A stretch of DNA of 64,000 nt from Nitrospirota bacterium (lineage in GTDB: Bacteria; Nitrospirota; JACRHL01), in NCBI GenBank assembly GCA_016212085.1, contig JACRHL010000019.1, positions 186,001 through 250,000 of the forward strand, given 5' to 3'. This document shows positions 9,401 to 19,843 of the stretch, piece after piece. The position numbers and the translations under genes are program-made. Numbering within the stretch: the first letter of the stretch is position 1; the number at the start of each line of letters is the position of its first letter. The notes below the pieces were generated by a model that worked only from the letters and a program-made list of their open reading frames with translations, was not told where the DNA came from and made no database searches.

Positions 9401-9873
9401 CCATGGCCGAGATCCGGGGCGAAACGGTCCAGCCGGACTTCGAGCCCGACATCAAGCTCGACGCCGCCGCCAGCATTCCCCACGCCTACGTGGCCGACGA
9501 CGCCACCCGCCTGGCCCTCTACAAGCGCGTGGCGGGCCTCAAGTCCGAGGCGGACGCCATCACCCTGGCGGAGGAGATGGCCGACCGCTTCGGGCGCCCG
9601 CCCGCCGCCGTGTCGGCCCTGCTGGGGCAGGCGGCGCTCAAGGTCATCTGCCGCCAGTTGCGGCTGGCCTCCCTGCGCCACCTGGACCACGGCCGCTACC
9701 AGCTCGGCTTCGATGCGGACAACGCCCTGAGCGAGTCGGGCCTGGCCATGCTGCTGGCCCAGTACGGCCCGCGCCTGCGCTTCCTGTCCGAATCCGCCTT
9801 CGAGCTGGACCTCAAGGCCACGCCGGAGCAGGGCGGGCTGGAGACCCTGATCGCCCTGCTCAAGGGGCTGTAG
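6457..9873 (+). CDS. mfd: Transcription-repair coupling factor Mfd
   Basis: This 1138-residue protein has the full Mfd layout. An N-terminal UvrB-homology region lies at about 1-350. A CarD-like RNA-polymerase-interacting domain is near 460-540 (VGDPVVHIQHGIGLYRGL). Next comes a RecG-like superfamily 2 helicase with Walker A in GDVGYGKTEVA and motif II in IDEEQRFGV, then motifs V and VI (SGLDIPRANT, YQLRGRVGRS), and a C-terminal TRCF domain. Mfd displaces RNA polymerase stalled at DNA lesions and recruits UvrA. The ATG start gives the usual family length. The next gene begins two bases after its stop. Confidence 0.97.
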   Translation: MPDSPIASLAAALAGATPPAVHGVPGAAGAHLIAALSREAPLPTLLLAADAEAARALHGDLLLFRRLDGLPEPLYFPAWETLPHEFASPLPEVAGMRMAALIEARRQAAPLLVAPVAAVLHRLPPPDVLAAFSLELRVGAVVPFDRLAERLAALGYQDAAQVSQPGHFAIKGDIVDIFPPHLAQPARIEWFGDEVDRLVAYDPVDQKATDPLERVLVAPITELPHSPEMVARARRRVAAICAERGLDPASTTLETGRLDRSPRTDGIETWAPFFFEHPMVDVTAYLGGRPRVVLLGAGTVRATARGLAQKALDAMADEARRGTVVPEADALFVTLDALCGRAPIELEAAPDADRPRPWTDADALGFGPVDPAQKTAKGALPARFAALAALAARARVTIACPDAERARAFGEILGQHQVPHGHTAAPGRVALAVGDLSGGFGADGGVFLTEAEIFGRQTAVAPPPRSHIALFLSTFDDLKVGDPVVHIQHGIGLYRGLSRITAGGMESDFLEVEYLGGDRIYVAMDHLHLVQKYQGGGDGLPALDRMGGKSWEKKRGRAKKALAELAQDLVDLHAARELAKGHPFAPEGAAGVEFAASFPYTETPDQLRAIGEVRADMAAPRPMDRLVCGDVGYGKTEVAIRAAFKAMLDGRQVAFLAPTTLLAQQHFATCSKRFAAWPFKVAVLSRFQGEADRRDVLRGLEDGTLDLVIATHKLITKPVDFARLGLLVIDEEQRFGVAQKERVKQWKTSVDVLTLTATPIPRTLQLSLIGVRDLSIIDTPPPDRRAVQTRVTRFDPTLIKEAIERELARGGQVFFIHNRVHDIGAMAQFLKRLVPTAEIAVAHGQMPERQLETVMGRFVSAQANVLLSTSIVESGLDIPRANTIIINRADRFGLAELYQLRGRVGRSAVQAHAYLLGPEDGWSGEAKERLMAIQAFTDLGSGFRIAARDLEIRGAGSLLGHKQSGQIAAVGIDAYMGLIKEAMAEIRGETVQPDFEPDIKLDAAASIPHAYVADDATRLALYKRVAGLKSEADAITLAEEMADRFGRPPAAVSALLGQAALKVICRQLRLASLRHLDHGRYQLGFDADNALSESGLAMLLAQYGPRLRFLSESAFELDLKATPEQGGLETLIALLKGL

Positions 9874-9875
9874 GC

Positions 9876-11051
9876 GTGGCCCTCGGGGTGCTGGCCGTGG
9901 AGCCGTGGCACGCGGGCTCCCACCGGGACTTCTTGCAGGGGCTTTGCAGCCGCTCGCGCCACCGGGTCACCCCCGTCACCCTGCCCGGCCGCTTCTGGAA
10001 ATGGCGCCAGACCGGCTCGGGCATGATCCTCGCCCGCCGCGCCCTGGACCTGTGGCGGGCCACCCGGGGCGCCACGGGTCCGCATGCCGCGCCGGACCTG
10101 ATCCTCGCCTCCGACTTCCTGAACCTGCCGGATTTCCTGGCCCTCACCCGCCACCAGTGGCCGGGGGTGCCCGCCGTGCTCTACATGCACGAGAACCAGC
10201 TCTGCTACCCCCTGGCGGAGGGCCACGTGCTGGACCCGGCCTACCCGCAAGCCAACCTGTCCAGCGCGGCGGCGGCGGACCAGGTGTGGTTCAACTCGCC
10301 CCACCACCACGACGCCTTCTTCGAGGGGCTGGAGCGCCTGCTTGCCGCCTGCCCGGACTTTCCCCCCCGGCACCTGGCCGCCGACATCCGCGCCAAGTCC
10401 AGGGTGCTGCCCCTGGGGGTGGACCTGGCGGGCTTGCGGCAAGCGGCGAAGCCGGACAAGTCGGGCCCGCTCGCCATCCTCTGGAACCACCGCTGGGAGC
10501 ACGACAAGAACCCGGAGGAGGCGTTCGACGCCCTGTTCCGGCTGGACGGCGCGGGGGCGGACTTCCGCCTGCTGGTGGCGGGCCAGCGCTTCGGCGCGGC
10601 GCCCGGGGTGTTCGCCCAGGCCAAGAAGCGCCTGGCGCACCGCATCGACCACTGGGGCTACCTGGACGACCGGGCCGCCTACGCGGCGCTGCTGGCCCGG
10701 GCCGACGTGGTGATCTCGCTGGCGCACCACGATTTTTTCGGGGTGGGCGTGGTGGAGGCCATGGCCATGGGGGCGCTGCCGCTCCTGGCCAACCGCCTCA
10801 ACTACCCGCACCTGGTGCCGGCGCCCCACCACGCCACCTGCCTGGTGGCGGACGCCGGCGCCCTGCTCGAGCGCCTGGCCGCCCTGTGCGCGGACCCCGC
10901 CGCCACCCGCGCCACCGCCGCCGGCCCCGCCGGGTGGGTGGCCGGCTTCGACTGGGCCGCCATGGCGCCCGCGTTCGACCAGGCATTGGACCGGGCGGCG
11001 CACGAAAACGGGGCCCATGGGGCCGCGTCGGGCGGACGTTCCGGGGAATAA
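9876..11051 (+). CDS. tRNA-queuosine alpha-mannosyltransferase-like glycosyltransferase (DUF3524)
   Basis: This 391-residue GT-B protein starts GTG-ALGVLAVEPWHAGSHRDFL; the EPW-GSH opening and the later LYMHENQLCYP block mark the DUF3524 family (human GTDC1/QTMAN-like). Known members attach mannose to queuosine in tRNA-Asp; bacterial homologues are less studied. The C-terminal half holds the nucleotide-sugar domain (LWNHRWEHDKNPEEAF, then a VISLAHHDFFGVGVVEAMAMG segment). The start is placed two bases after the mfd stop, implying cotranscription. The TAA stop is part of a TAATAA sequence duplicated on the far side of the adjoining repeat element. Activity on tRNA is an inference from the family. 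Confidence 0.82.
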   Translation: MALGVLAVEPWHAGSHRDFLQGLCSRSRHRVTPVTLPGRFWKWRQTGSGMILARRALDLWRATRGATGPHAAPDLILASDFLNLPDFLALTRHQWPGVPAVLYMHENQLCYPLAEGHVLDPAYPQANLSSAAAADQVWFNSPHHHDAFFEGLERLLAACPDFPPRHLAADIRAKSRVLPLGVDLAGLRQAAKPDKSGPLAILWNHRWEHDKNPEEAFDALFRLDGAGADFRLLVAGQRFGAAPGVFAQAKKRLAHRIDHWGYLDDRAAYAALLARADVVISLAHHDFFGVGVVEAMAMGALPLLANRLNYPHLVPAPHHATCLVADAGALLERLAALCADPAATRATAAGPAGWVAGFDWAAMAPAFDQALDRAAHENGAHGAASGGRSGE

Positions 11052-11054
11052 TAA

Positions 11055-11218
11055 GGGCACCTCTATTAACCGTCGCGAGCGCCCTGAGTGCAAGGCGCCC
11101 CGAGCGGAGCGGCACCGTTACACCGCGCAGAACCCGAAACATATCATGGTGATAGGCGAGGGTTCGAGCACCGCCCAACGCAGCAATCGCGGCGCGCAGC
11201 AGGTTATTAGAGGTGCCC
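11055..11218 (+). repeat. Short inverted-repeat element, copy A (MITE-like)
   Basis: A 164-bp element whose left end GGGCACCTCTATTAACC (11055-11071) is answered by its near-perfect inverse GGTTATTAGAGGTGCCC (11202-11218). It is flanked by TAATAA on both sides (11049-11054 and 11219-11224), a probable target duplication that includes the stop codon of the preceding gene. The interior is shared with the copies at 50295 and, in reverse, 51958. No transposase is encoded. Confidence 0.85.
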
Positions 11219-11224
11219 TAATAA

Positions 11225-11520
11225 GAAACCTCCCGGGCCGCCATACCCTTGGGAGGGATATGTACCGGAGCGGTACCGCTTCTGCGGCGCCGTTCCGGCG
11301 GGCGGTGGCCCGGGAGGATCACGGACGGGCGGCGCGGTTTTGATTCCACGTTTACGGACGCCGACTTCCCCGCCGTTCCAGATCGGATTGACGGAGCGCT
11401 ATCGGAACCCGCGCGCCCTATCCACCTTCAATATAGCACCCTCCGGGGCCACCGCAAGGGCCGCCGGGGCCGCGCCGGGGCGCGTTGATTCGGACCGGTT
11501 TTTGCTTTAATCTTCTGCGG
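11225..11520. other. Intergenic stretch upstream of the di-haem/FGE operon
   Basis: No gene is supported here. The left part has short GC-rich dyads (for example CCTCCCGGG with a later CCCGGGAGG, around 11227 and 11310). The right part (11410-11520) should hold the promoter of the following operon; a TATAGCAC stretch near 11432 is the only weak -10-like sequence I noticed. Confidence 0.4.
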
Positions 11521-12576
11521 ATGCGTGAACGACTGTCGCGGGTGTGGGAACGGGGCCCGGTCCGGCTGGCCGGGGCCGCGCTCGCCTGCGCCCTGCTGGC
11601 GTTCGCGGGCCACGCCCCCGCCGCCCCCGGCGGGGGTGTCGCCCACCCCGGCCCCGGCGAGCCCATCGCCGAGTGCGGCGCCTGCCATGCCGATCCCAAG
11701 TTCGTGCCGCCGGTGCGCACCCTCAAGAGCGACTGCGCCTTCTGCCACGGCGACGGCGTGATCGGCCTGACGCCGGTCACCCACTTGCAGTCGGCCGCCC
11801 GCGAGCGCGGCACCGCCATCCGGCCCGACCCCATCCTGGCGCGGGACGAGCCGACCATCCTGCGGAACATGCTGAAGATCCCCGGCGGCCCGTTCATCCT
11901 CGGCGACGACAGCCGCCACGCGGACGAGGGGCCCATGCAGGAGTGGTCCGTCGCCACGTTCTACCTGGACAGGCTCGAGGTCACCAACAGCGACTACCAC
12001 CGCTTCGTGATGGCCACCGGAGCCGAGCCGCCCGCCCACTGGGGGGCGCACCGCCCGCCCGCCGCCATCGGCGACCACCCGGTCACCTACGTGAGCTGGT
12101 ACGACGCCCGCGACTACTGCGCCTGGCGCGGCAAGCGCCTGCCCACCGAGTTCGAGTGGGAAAAGGCCGCCCGCGGCGACGAGGGCCTCAAGTTCCCGTG
12201 GGGCGACGTGTTCGACGCCACCCTGGCCAACACGCCCCAGTCGGGCATCGGCCACACCACGCCGGTGGGCCGCTTCCCCAACGGCGCCAGCCCCTACGGC
12301 GCGCTGGACATGGCCGGCAACGTGTGGGAGTGGACCGACAGCTGGTACCGGCCCTATCCGGGCAACGCCCGCTCCAACCCCAACTATGGCGAGGTGTACC
12401 GCATCGTGCGTGGCGGCTCGTGGTTCGACTGCGAGTTCTACAAGTGCGGCATCAGCGCCCCCACCTTCAACCGGGGATTCTTCATCCCCAACACCCGCAA
12501 CGACACCTTCGGCTTCCGCTGCGCCTACGCGCGCCCGGAGGCCGCCACGCCCCAAAAGGACCCCGCCGCCCCATGA
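11521..12576 (+). CDS. Di-haem cytochrome c / FGE-sulfatase-fold (SUMF1) fusion protein
   Basis: This 351-residue exported protein has a signal segment at residues 14-35. Two c-type haem motifs follow, CGACH (52-56) and CAFCH (72-76). From about residue 120 to 345 there is a complete formylglycine-generating-enzyme-type domain: GGPFILGDD, DRLEVTN, YDARDYCAWRGKRLPTEFEWE, GNVWEWTDSWY, VRGGSW and GFRCAY. A C-x4-C pair (DCEFYKC) sits near where FGE carries its copper-binding cysteines, though slightly displaced. Periplasmic location is implied by the haem motifs. The ATG at 11521 gives the best signal peptide. The stop overlaps the next gene's ATG. The substrate is unknown; NirV-like SUMF1 proteins of denitrification clusters are one comparison. 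Confidence 0.8.
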   Translation: MRERLSRVWERGPVRLAGAALACALLAFAGHAPAAPGGGVAHPGPGEPIAECGACHADPKFVPPVRTLKSDCAFCHGDGVIGLTPVTHLQSAARERGTAIRPDPILARDEPTILRNMLKIPGGPFILGDDSRHADEGPMQEWSVATFYLDRLEVTNSDYHRFVMATGAEPPAHWGAHRPPAAIGDHPVTYVSWYDARDYCAWRGKRLPTEFEWEKAARGDEGLKFPWGDVFDATLANTPQSGIGHTTPVGRFPNGASPYGALDMAGNVWEWTDSWYRPYPGNARSNPNYGEVYRIVRGGSWFDCEFYKCGISAPTFNRGFFIPNTRNDTFGFRCAYARPEAATPQKDPAAP

Positions 12577-13436
12577 AGCGCATGCCCGCTCCGCGCCCCC
12601 TTGTCCGCCTGCTGCCCGCCCTCGCCGTGGCGTTGCTCGCCGCCTGCCAGCCGGTGACGGACAACCATGCCCCGCTGTTCTTCGAGAAGACCACCCCCGC
12701 GCCGCCGGGCATGGTGCTGGTGCCCGGCGGGCCGTTCATCATGGGTTCCGACGGCGCCGACGTGGAGGACCGCGCCAAGGAGTTCGGCGCCATGAAGCCC
12801 TGGTACCTGGACGAGCACCCCGCCCACCCGGTCGACCTGCCGCCGTTCTACATGGACCGCACCGAGGTGACCAACCGCGCCTTCGCCCTGTTCCTCCACG
12901 CCACCGGCGCCGCCGTGCCGTCCGGCTGGACCGCGGACGCCACCAGCGACGAGAACGGCGACAAGCCGGTGACCGGCGTCAACTGGTACGACGCCAACCG
13001 CTACTGCCAGTGGCTCGGCAAGCGCCTGCCCACGGAGGCGGAGTGGGAGAAGGCCGCGCGCGGCCCCGACGGCCGCGAATACCCCTGGGGCAACACCTTC
13101 GACGCCATGAAGGGCAACACCGGCGCCACCCGCCTGGGCGACGTGATGCCCGTGGGCCATTTTCCCGAGGGGGCCAGCCCCTACGGCGTGCAGGACATGG
13201 TGGGCAACGTGTGGGAATGGACCGGAAGCTGGTACCAGCCCTACCCCGGCTCCGACTTCCGCTCCGACGATTTCGGCGAGCGGTACCGGGTGATCCGGGG
13301 CGGCGGCTGGGGCGGCGTGGGCCACTATACCCTGGACCATTTCTACCGCGCCGCCTACCGCTTCTACATCGATCCGTCCATCGGCTTCAACGACGCCGGC
13401 TTCCGCTGCGCCAAAAGCCCCGCACAGCCCTCCTGA
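12573..13436 (+). CDS. FGE-sulfatase-fold (SUMF1) lipoprotein
   Basis: This 287-residue protein has a good lipoprotein signal (LLAAC, Cys25). A full SUMF1/FGE-type domain begins near residue 45: PGGPFIMGSD, DRTEVTNRAF, YDANRYCQWLGKRLPTEAEWE, GNVWEWTGSWY, IRGGGW, GFRCAK. It is a paralogue of the preceding gene but lacks both the haem motifs and the C-x4-C pair, so it is unlikely to be a formylglycine-forming enzyme; it may be a structural or partner protein. Its ATG overlaps the upstream TGA (ATGA), which implies translational coupling and joint work in the envelope. Confidence 0.82.
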   Translation: MKRMPAPRPLVRLLPALAVALLAACQPVTDNHAPLFFEKTTPAPPGMVLVPGGPFIMGSDGADVEDRAKEFGAMKPWYLDEHPAHPVDLPPFYMDRTEVTNRAFALFLHATGAAVPSGWTADATSDENGDKPVTGVNWYDANRYCQWLGKRLPTEAEWEKAARGPDGREYPWGNTFDAMKGNTGATRLGDVMPVGHFPEGASPYGVQDMVGNVWEWTGSWYQPYPGSDFRSDDFGERYRVIRGGGWGGVGHYTLDHFYRAAYRFYIDPSIGFNDAGFRCAKSPAQPS

Positions 13437-13459
13437 CGCCCCCCCCCTGAACGCCCGGC

Positions 13460-13552
13460 GGGCGCCCCGGGCGGAGCGGAACCCGAGACCTGTCGCCGTG
13501 ATGGGCGCGGGTTCGCGCATCGCCGTAGCGCGGCAGGCTGATGGCGGTGCCC
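13460..13552 (+). repeat. Degenerate copy of the short inverted-repeat element
   Basis: This stretch keeps the interior (GAACCCGAGACC, GATGGGCGCGGGTTCG) and the right end (GGCTGATGGCGGTGCCC) of the element family but has lost a recognisable left end. It lies between the FGE operon and the HDOD gene. Confidence 0.6.
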
Positions 13553-13657
13553 AAAACTCCCCCGTCACCATAATCATATGGGGCCGGACGGCCGATAAGG
13601 GGGTGTTTCGTCCCGCCGCCGGCGGGGGGGCTCCAACCAGGTAACGGGATCGCCAGC

Positions 13658-14506
13658 ATGCCTTCAGTCATCGATATCGCGCGGGAGGTCAAGGCCCTCC
13701 CCGCCATGTCCGTCACCGCGCAACGGGTCATCGAGATCACCCACAACCCCAGGGCCAACGCTGCGGGCCTGCAGGACGTGATCCTCTACGACCAGGCCCT
13801 GTCCACCCACCTGCTCCGGGTGGCCAACTCGCCGTTCTACTCGCCCAGGGTGCCCGTTACCGAGGTGCAGCGCGCGGTGGTGCTGCTGGGCTTCGAGCAG
13901 GTGAAGAAGATCTGCATCTTCTACGCCACCAAGGGCATCCTCAAGCGCCCCGGCCTGGCCGAGACGCTGCTCTGGGAGCACTCCCTGGGCACCTCCATCG
14001 CCGCCCGCGTGGTGGCCGAGCACTGGCAGCCCGACATCGCCGCCCAGGCCTTCACCGCCGGGCTGCTGCACGACGTGGGCAAGAGCGTGCTGATGGGCAT
14101 CCCCGAGGCGGACTACGAGTCGCTGCTGCGCACCTTCTACAACGAGTCGATCCCGCTGGCGGAGCTGGAGCGCGATCGCTACGGCTTCGATCACGCCTAC
14201 GTGGGGGCGCAGGTGAGCCTGCACTGGAAGCTCCCCCAGGTGCTGGTGAAGGCCATCGCCCACCACCACGGCGAGGTGCCCGCCGACCTCACCCAGGACC
14301 AGACGGACCTGACGCGCATCCTGCGTCTGGCCAACCGCTTCGCCCACGCCGCCGGCATCGGCCGGCGCGAGCCGCTGGCCACCTCGGACTGGGGCGCGGT
14401 GGCGGAGAACCCGGGCTTCCCCGGCGCCGCCGTGGCCGGCATCTTCGACCACTTCATGCACGAGTACGAGCAGGAACGCGCCCGCATGGACGTGGCCGCC
14501 ATGTAG
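13658..14506 (+). CDS. HDOD domain signalling protein
   Basis: This 282-residue cytoplasmic protein is made almost wholly of an HDOD domain. It opens with MPSVIDIAREVKALPAMS and a LSTHLLRVANSPFYSP segment, and has an HD-like core (TAGLLHDVGKSVLMG) followed by AIAHHHGE. HDOD proteins lack phosphodiesterase activity in known cases and act as regulators in signalling, cell cycle or motility. The HD pair seen here is better preserved than in many HDOD proteins, so weak hydrolase function cannot be excluded. It appears to be a single-gene unit. Confidence 0.87.
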   Translation: MPSVIDIAREVKALPAMSVTAQRVIEITHNPRANAAGLQDVILYDQALSTHLLRVANSPFYSPRVPVTEVQRAVVLLGFEQVKKICIFYATKGILKRPGLAETLLWEHSLGTSIAARVVAEHWQPDIAAQAFTAGLLHDVGKSVLMGIPEADYESLLRTFYNESIPLAELERDRYGFDHAYVGAQVSLHWKLPQVLVKAIAHHHGEVPADLTQDQTDLTRILRLANRFAHAAGIGRREPLATSDWGAVAENPGFPGAAVAGIFDHFMHEYEQERARMDVAAM

Positions 14507-14606
14507 GTGGCCCCCAGCCCGTTGTTGACTGGGCGCCGGAAGCGGGTTTAACTTTCTTGCCTGCCCCCGGCGGCGCCCGCCAGCCGGGCGCCGCCCGGCA
14601 CCGTTT

Positions 14607-14745
14607 GGGCACCTCTGATGACCGTCGCGAGCGGTTCGCGTGCAAGGCGGACTGAGGCCCCGAGACCCGTCTGGGTGATGGGCGCGGGTTCGAGCATCGC
14701 TTCAGCGCGGCAACCGAGCCGCGCGGCAGGTTGTTGGAAGTGCCC
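14607..14745 (+). repeat. Short inverted-repeat element, copy B
   Basis: A 139-bp copy with ends GGGCACCTCTGATGACC (14607-14623) and GGTTGTTGGAAGTGCCC (14729-14745). It is flanked by GTTT on both sides (14603-14606 and 14746-14749), a 4-bp target duplication. It ends 36 bp before the cold-shock gene and therefore forms most of that gene's upstream region. Confidence 0.85.
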
Positions 14746-14781
14746 GTTTGTTCGACTTAAGCAGGCAGGGGATCCTTCCGC

Positions 14782-14982
14782 ATGGCCAACGGCATCGTCA
14801 AATGGTTCAACACCAAGAACGGCCTCGGGCTCATCATCGACGAGGCCGGCAACAACGTGCGGCTGCACTTCTCGGCCTTCAAGGACGACAGCTACAAGAC
14901 CATCCAGGCCGGCGACCCGGTGGAGTTCGAGGCCAGGGAGGGGCGGCGCGGCCCCGAGTGCGTGATCTGCCGCAAGCTCTGA
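14782..14982 (+). CDS. Divergent cold-shock-domain protein (66 aa)
   Basis: This is a single cold-shock domain of normal size, opening MANGIVKWFNTKNGLGLIID. The fold signature is clear (GIVKWFN, then LHFSAF and GDPVEFEAREG..GPE). However the RNA-binding motifs are altered: RNP1 reads NGLGLI instead of KGFGFI, and RNP2 reads VRLHF instead of VFVHF. Three stacking phenylalanines are thus replaced. A GGGGAT sequence precedes the ATG at a usable distance. Nucleic-acid binding may be weakened or changed. A repeat element is inserted just upstream. Confidence 0.85.
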   Translation: MANGIVKWFNTKNGLGLIIDEAGNNVRLHFSAFKDDSYKTIQAGDPVEFEAREGRRGPECVICRKL

Positions 14983-15306
14983 CGGGGTGTTGACCAGGCC
15001 CCGCCGTGGGCTGTTTCCAGGCAACGCCGCAAGCGCGCGGATTTCCGGCCGCTCCGGATGCCAGGCACCCGAGCCCCCGGAATCCGCCGGCACGTTCCCG
15101 TGCCGGATGGGGGTGCGCCGCGGGACGGCGTTTTCCGGCAACCCGCCGAAGGCCCCTTCCCGGCGCCGGGTTTCCCCGCCGATTATGGTATAGTTGGCGC
15201 GGCGTTTTTTTAACGTGCGGCCGCGGCCCGTGCCCGCGCGCGCCGTTCCGGCCCGCCCCGTGCCGGGCCCCGCAAACATTTCCCATTTGGCAGCATCCGT
15301 GACGCT
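14983..15306. promoter_or_regulatory. secA upstream region
   Basis: About 320 bp without a gene. A TATAGT hexamer at 15189-15194 in an otherwise GC-rich stretch is the best -10 candidate for secA. It is followed by a T7 run (15205-15211), which might be part of a leader. No good -35 is visible. There is no sign of a secM-like upstream open frame. Confidence 0.4.
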
Positions 15307-17988
<2,682 letters not shown>

Positions 17989-18009
17989 CCGGACATCCGG
18001 AAGCCCCCC

Positions 18010-19056
18010 GTGAGCCCCGACATCCAACAAGTCAAGGACGACTTGGTCAAGGCGGAAACCGAGCTGGCGTTCTTCATGGAGCTGGGGCGGGCACTCACCG
18101 CCACCCTGGACGACCTGCGGGTGCTGGAAATCATCGCCCTGGCCATCCACACCTACCTGAAACCCAGCCACACCACCCTCTACGTCACCGGCGGCAACCG
18201 CCGCACCTACCACCTGGCCCTGGCGCGCGGCTACGAGGCCCCCGCCGGCCCGGCCAAGATCCCCATCATGGAGGGCATCTGCGGCGAGGTGCTGCGCACC
18301 GGCCGCGAGCTGCACCTGAACAATGCCCGCCTGGCGGGCATGGCCCCCTATCCGCCGGACCTGGTCATGCCGGAACCGCCGGACGACCTGCTGTGCATCC
18401 CCATCATGCACGGCAAGCGCCCGCTGGCGGCCATCCTGGTGGGCCAGAACGCCGATGCCGGCCCGCTCACCGCCGACCACCGGGTGCGCCTGGTGCGCGT
18501 GCTGGAGCAGAGCCGCATGGCGGTGGACCGCGCCCTGCTCTACCGCAAGACCGCCGACCTGGCCATCACCGACGACCTGACCCAGCTCTTCAACCACCGC
18601 TACATCCAGCAGTCGCTGGACGTGGAGATCCACCGCGGCGCCGACCGGCACAAGCCCCTGTCGCTGCTGTTCATGGACCTGGACAAGTTCAAGATCATCA
18701 ACGACACCCACGGCCACCTGGCGGGCAGCCAGGCGCTCACCGAGGTGGCGCAGATCCTCACCGACAACCTGCGCACCGGCGACATCATCGCCCGCTACGG
18801 GGGCGACGAGTTCGTGATCATCCTGCCGGAAACCTCCCTCGACGTGGCCGTGACCATCGCCGAACGCCTGGTGCAGCGCGTCTGCGCGCACCGCTTCCTG
18901 CCCAGGCTGGGCGGCATGGAGCTGGGCGCCAGCTTTGGCGTGGCCTGCTGCCCGGACCACGGCGACAGCCCGCGCAAGCTGGTGCAGTTCGCCGATCAGG
19001 CCATGTACCAGGCCAAGGCGCTGGGCGGCAACCGCGTGGTGGTGTACCACCCTTGA
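18010..19056 (+). CDS. GAF-GGDEF diguanylate cyclase
   Basis: This 348-residue soluble protein has an N-terminal GAF-like sensory domain at about 20-175 ([16 protein letters not shown], then [18 protein letters not shown]) and a C-terminal GGDEF domain. The active-site motif is intact ([11 protein letters not shown]), and an RxxD inhibitory site (RTGD) lies five residues before it, so product inhibition by c-di-GMP is likely. The metal/guanine segments [17 protein letters not shown] are canonical. It would make c-di-GMP in response to an unknown cytoplasmic ligand. The GTG start follows the secA stop by 21 bp. Confidence 0.9.
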   Translation: MSPDIQQVKDDLVKAETELAFFMELGRALTATLDDLRVLEIIALAIHTYLKPSHTTLYVTGGNRRTYHLALARGYEAPAGPAKIPIMEGICGEVLRTGRELHLNNARLAGMAPYPPDLVMPEPPDDLLCIPIMHGKRPLAAILVGQNADAGPLTADHRVRLVRVLEQSRMAVDRALLYRKTADLAITDDLTQLFNHRYIQQSLDVEIHRGADRHKPLSLLFMDLDKFKIINDTHGHLAGSQALTEVAQILTDNLRTGDIIARYGGDEFVIILPETSLDVAVTIAERLVQRVCAHRFLPRLGGMELGASFGVACCPDHGDSPRKLVQFADQAMYQAKALGGNRVVVYHP

Positions 19057-19111
19057 ATCCCGGCCAGCCACGGCCGCGTTTGTCCAGAACCCCAACACAC
19101 AAGGAGCCCCG

Positions 19112-19843
19112 ATGCCCCGCCCCGACAACCGCCCGCCGGACGCGTTGCGCCCCGTTTCCATCGAAACCGGATTTCTGCCCTACGCGGAGGGTTCGGTGCT
19201 GATCCGCGTGGGCGAAACCCACGTGGCGGTGAGCGCCAGCGTGGAGGAGCGCACGCCGCGCTGGCTGCGCGGCAAGGGCAGCGGCTGGGTGACCGCCGAA
19301 TACGGCATGCTGCCGCGCGCCACCCACGAGCGCACCCAGCGCGAGGTGAGCCGCGGCCAGGCCAGCGGCCGCACCCAGGAGATCCAGCGGCTGGTGGGCC
19401 GCTCCCTGCGGGCGGTGACCGACCTGTCCCTGCTGGGGGAGCGCACCATCTGGATCGACTGCGACGTGCTGCGCGCCGACGGCGGCACCCGCACCGCCAG
19501 CATCACCGGCGCCTTCGTGGCCCTGAGCCTCGCCGTGGGCAAGCTGATGGCGGCGGGCCGGATCGCCCGCAACCCGCTCACCGATACCCTGGCGGCGGTG
19601 AGCGTGGGCATCGTGGACGGTGTCCACATGCTGGACCTGGCCTACGCGGAGGATTCGCGGGCGCAGGTCGACATGAACGTGGTGATGACCGGCAACGGCG
19701 AACTGGTGGAGATCCAGGGCACCGCCGAGGACACCCCGTTCCCCCGCTCCGGGCTGAACACCCTGCTGGACCTGGCCCACAAGGGGGTGACCGAGCTCAC
19801 CGCCCTGCAACGGGCCCACCTGCCGGCGGGGATGCCCTGGTGA
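19112..19843 (+). CDS. rph: Ribonuclease PH
   Basis: This 243-residue phosphorolytic exoribonuclease trims tRNA 3' ends. The family signature is clear: [19 protein letters not shown] at the start, [17 protein letters not shown] near residue 65, and [19 protein letters not shown] near residue 125. The ATG is preceded by AAGGAG at six-base spacing. Its GTGA stop/start overlap with rdgB makes the two an operon, the usual rph-rdgB order in proteobacteria. Confidence 0.96.
   Translation: MPRPDNRPPDALRPVSIETGFLPYAEGSVLIRVGETHVAVSASVEERTPRWLRGKGSGWVTAEYGMLPRATHERTQREVSRGQASGRTQEIQRLVGRSLRAVTDLSLLGERTIWIDCDVLRADGGTRTASITGAFVALSLAVGKLMAAGRIARNPLTDTLAAVSVGIVDGVHMLDLAYAEDSRAQVDMNVVMTGNGELVEIQGTAEDTPFPRSGLNTLLDLAHKGVTELTALQRAHLPAGMPW

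Noticed and set aside
11055-11218. GGTTCGAG in the repeat elements considered as a tRNA T-arm
   Set aside because: No acceptor or anticodon stem can be built around it. The match is limited to eight bases.
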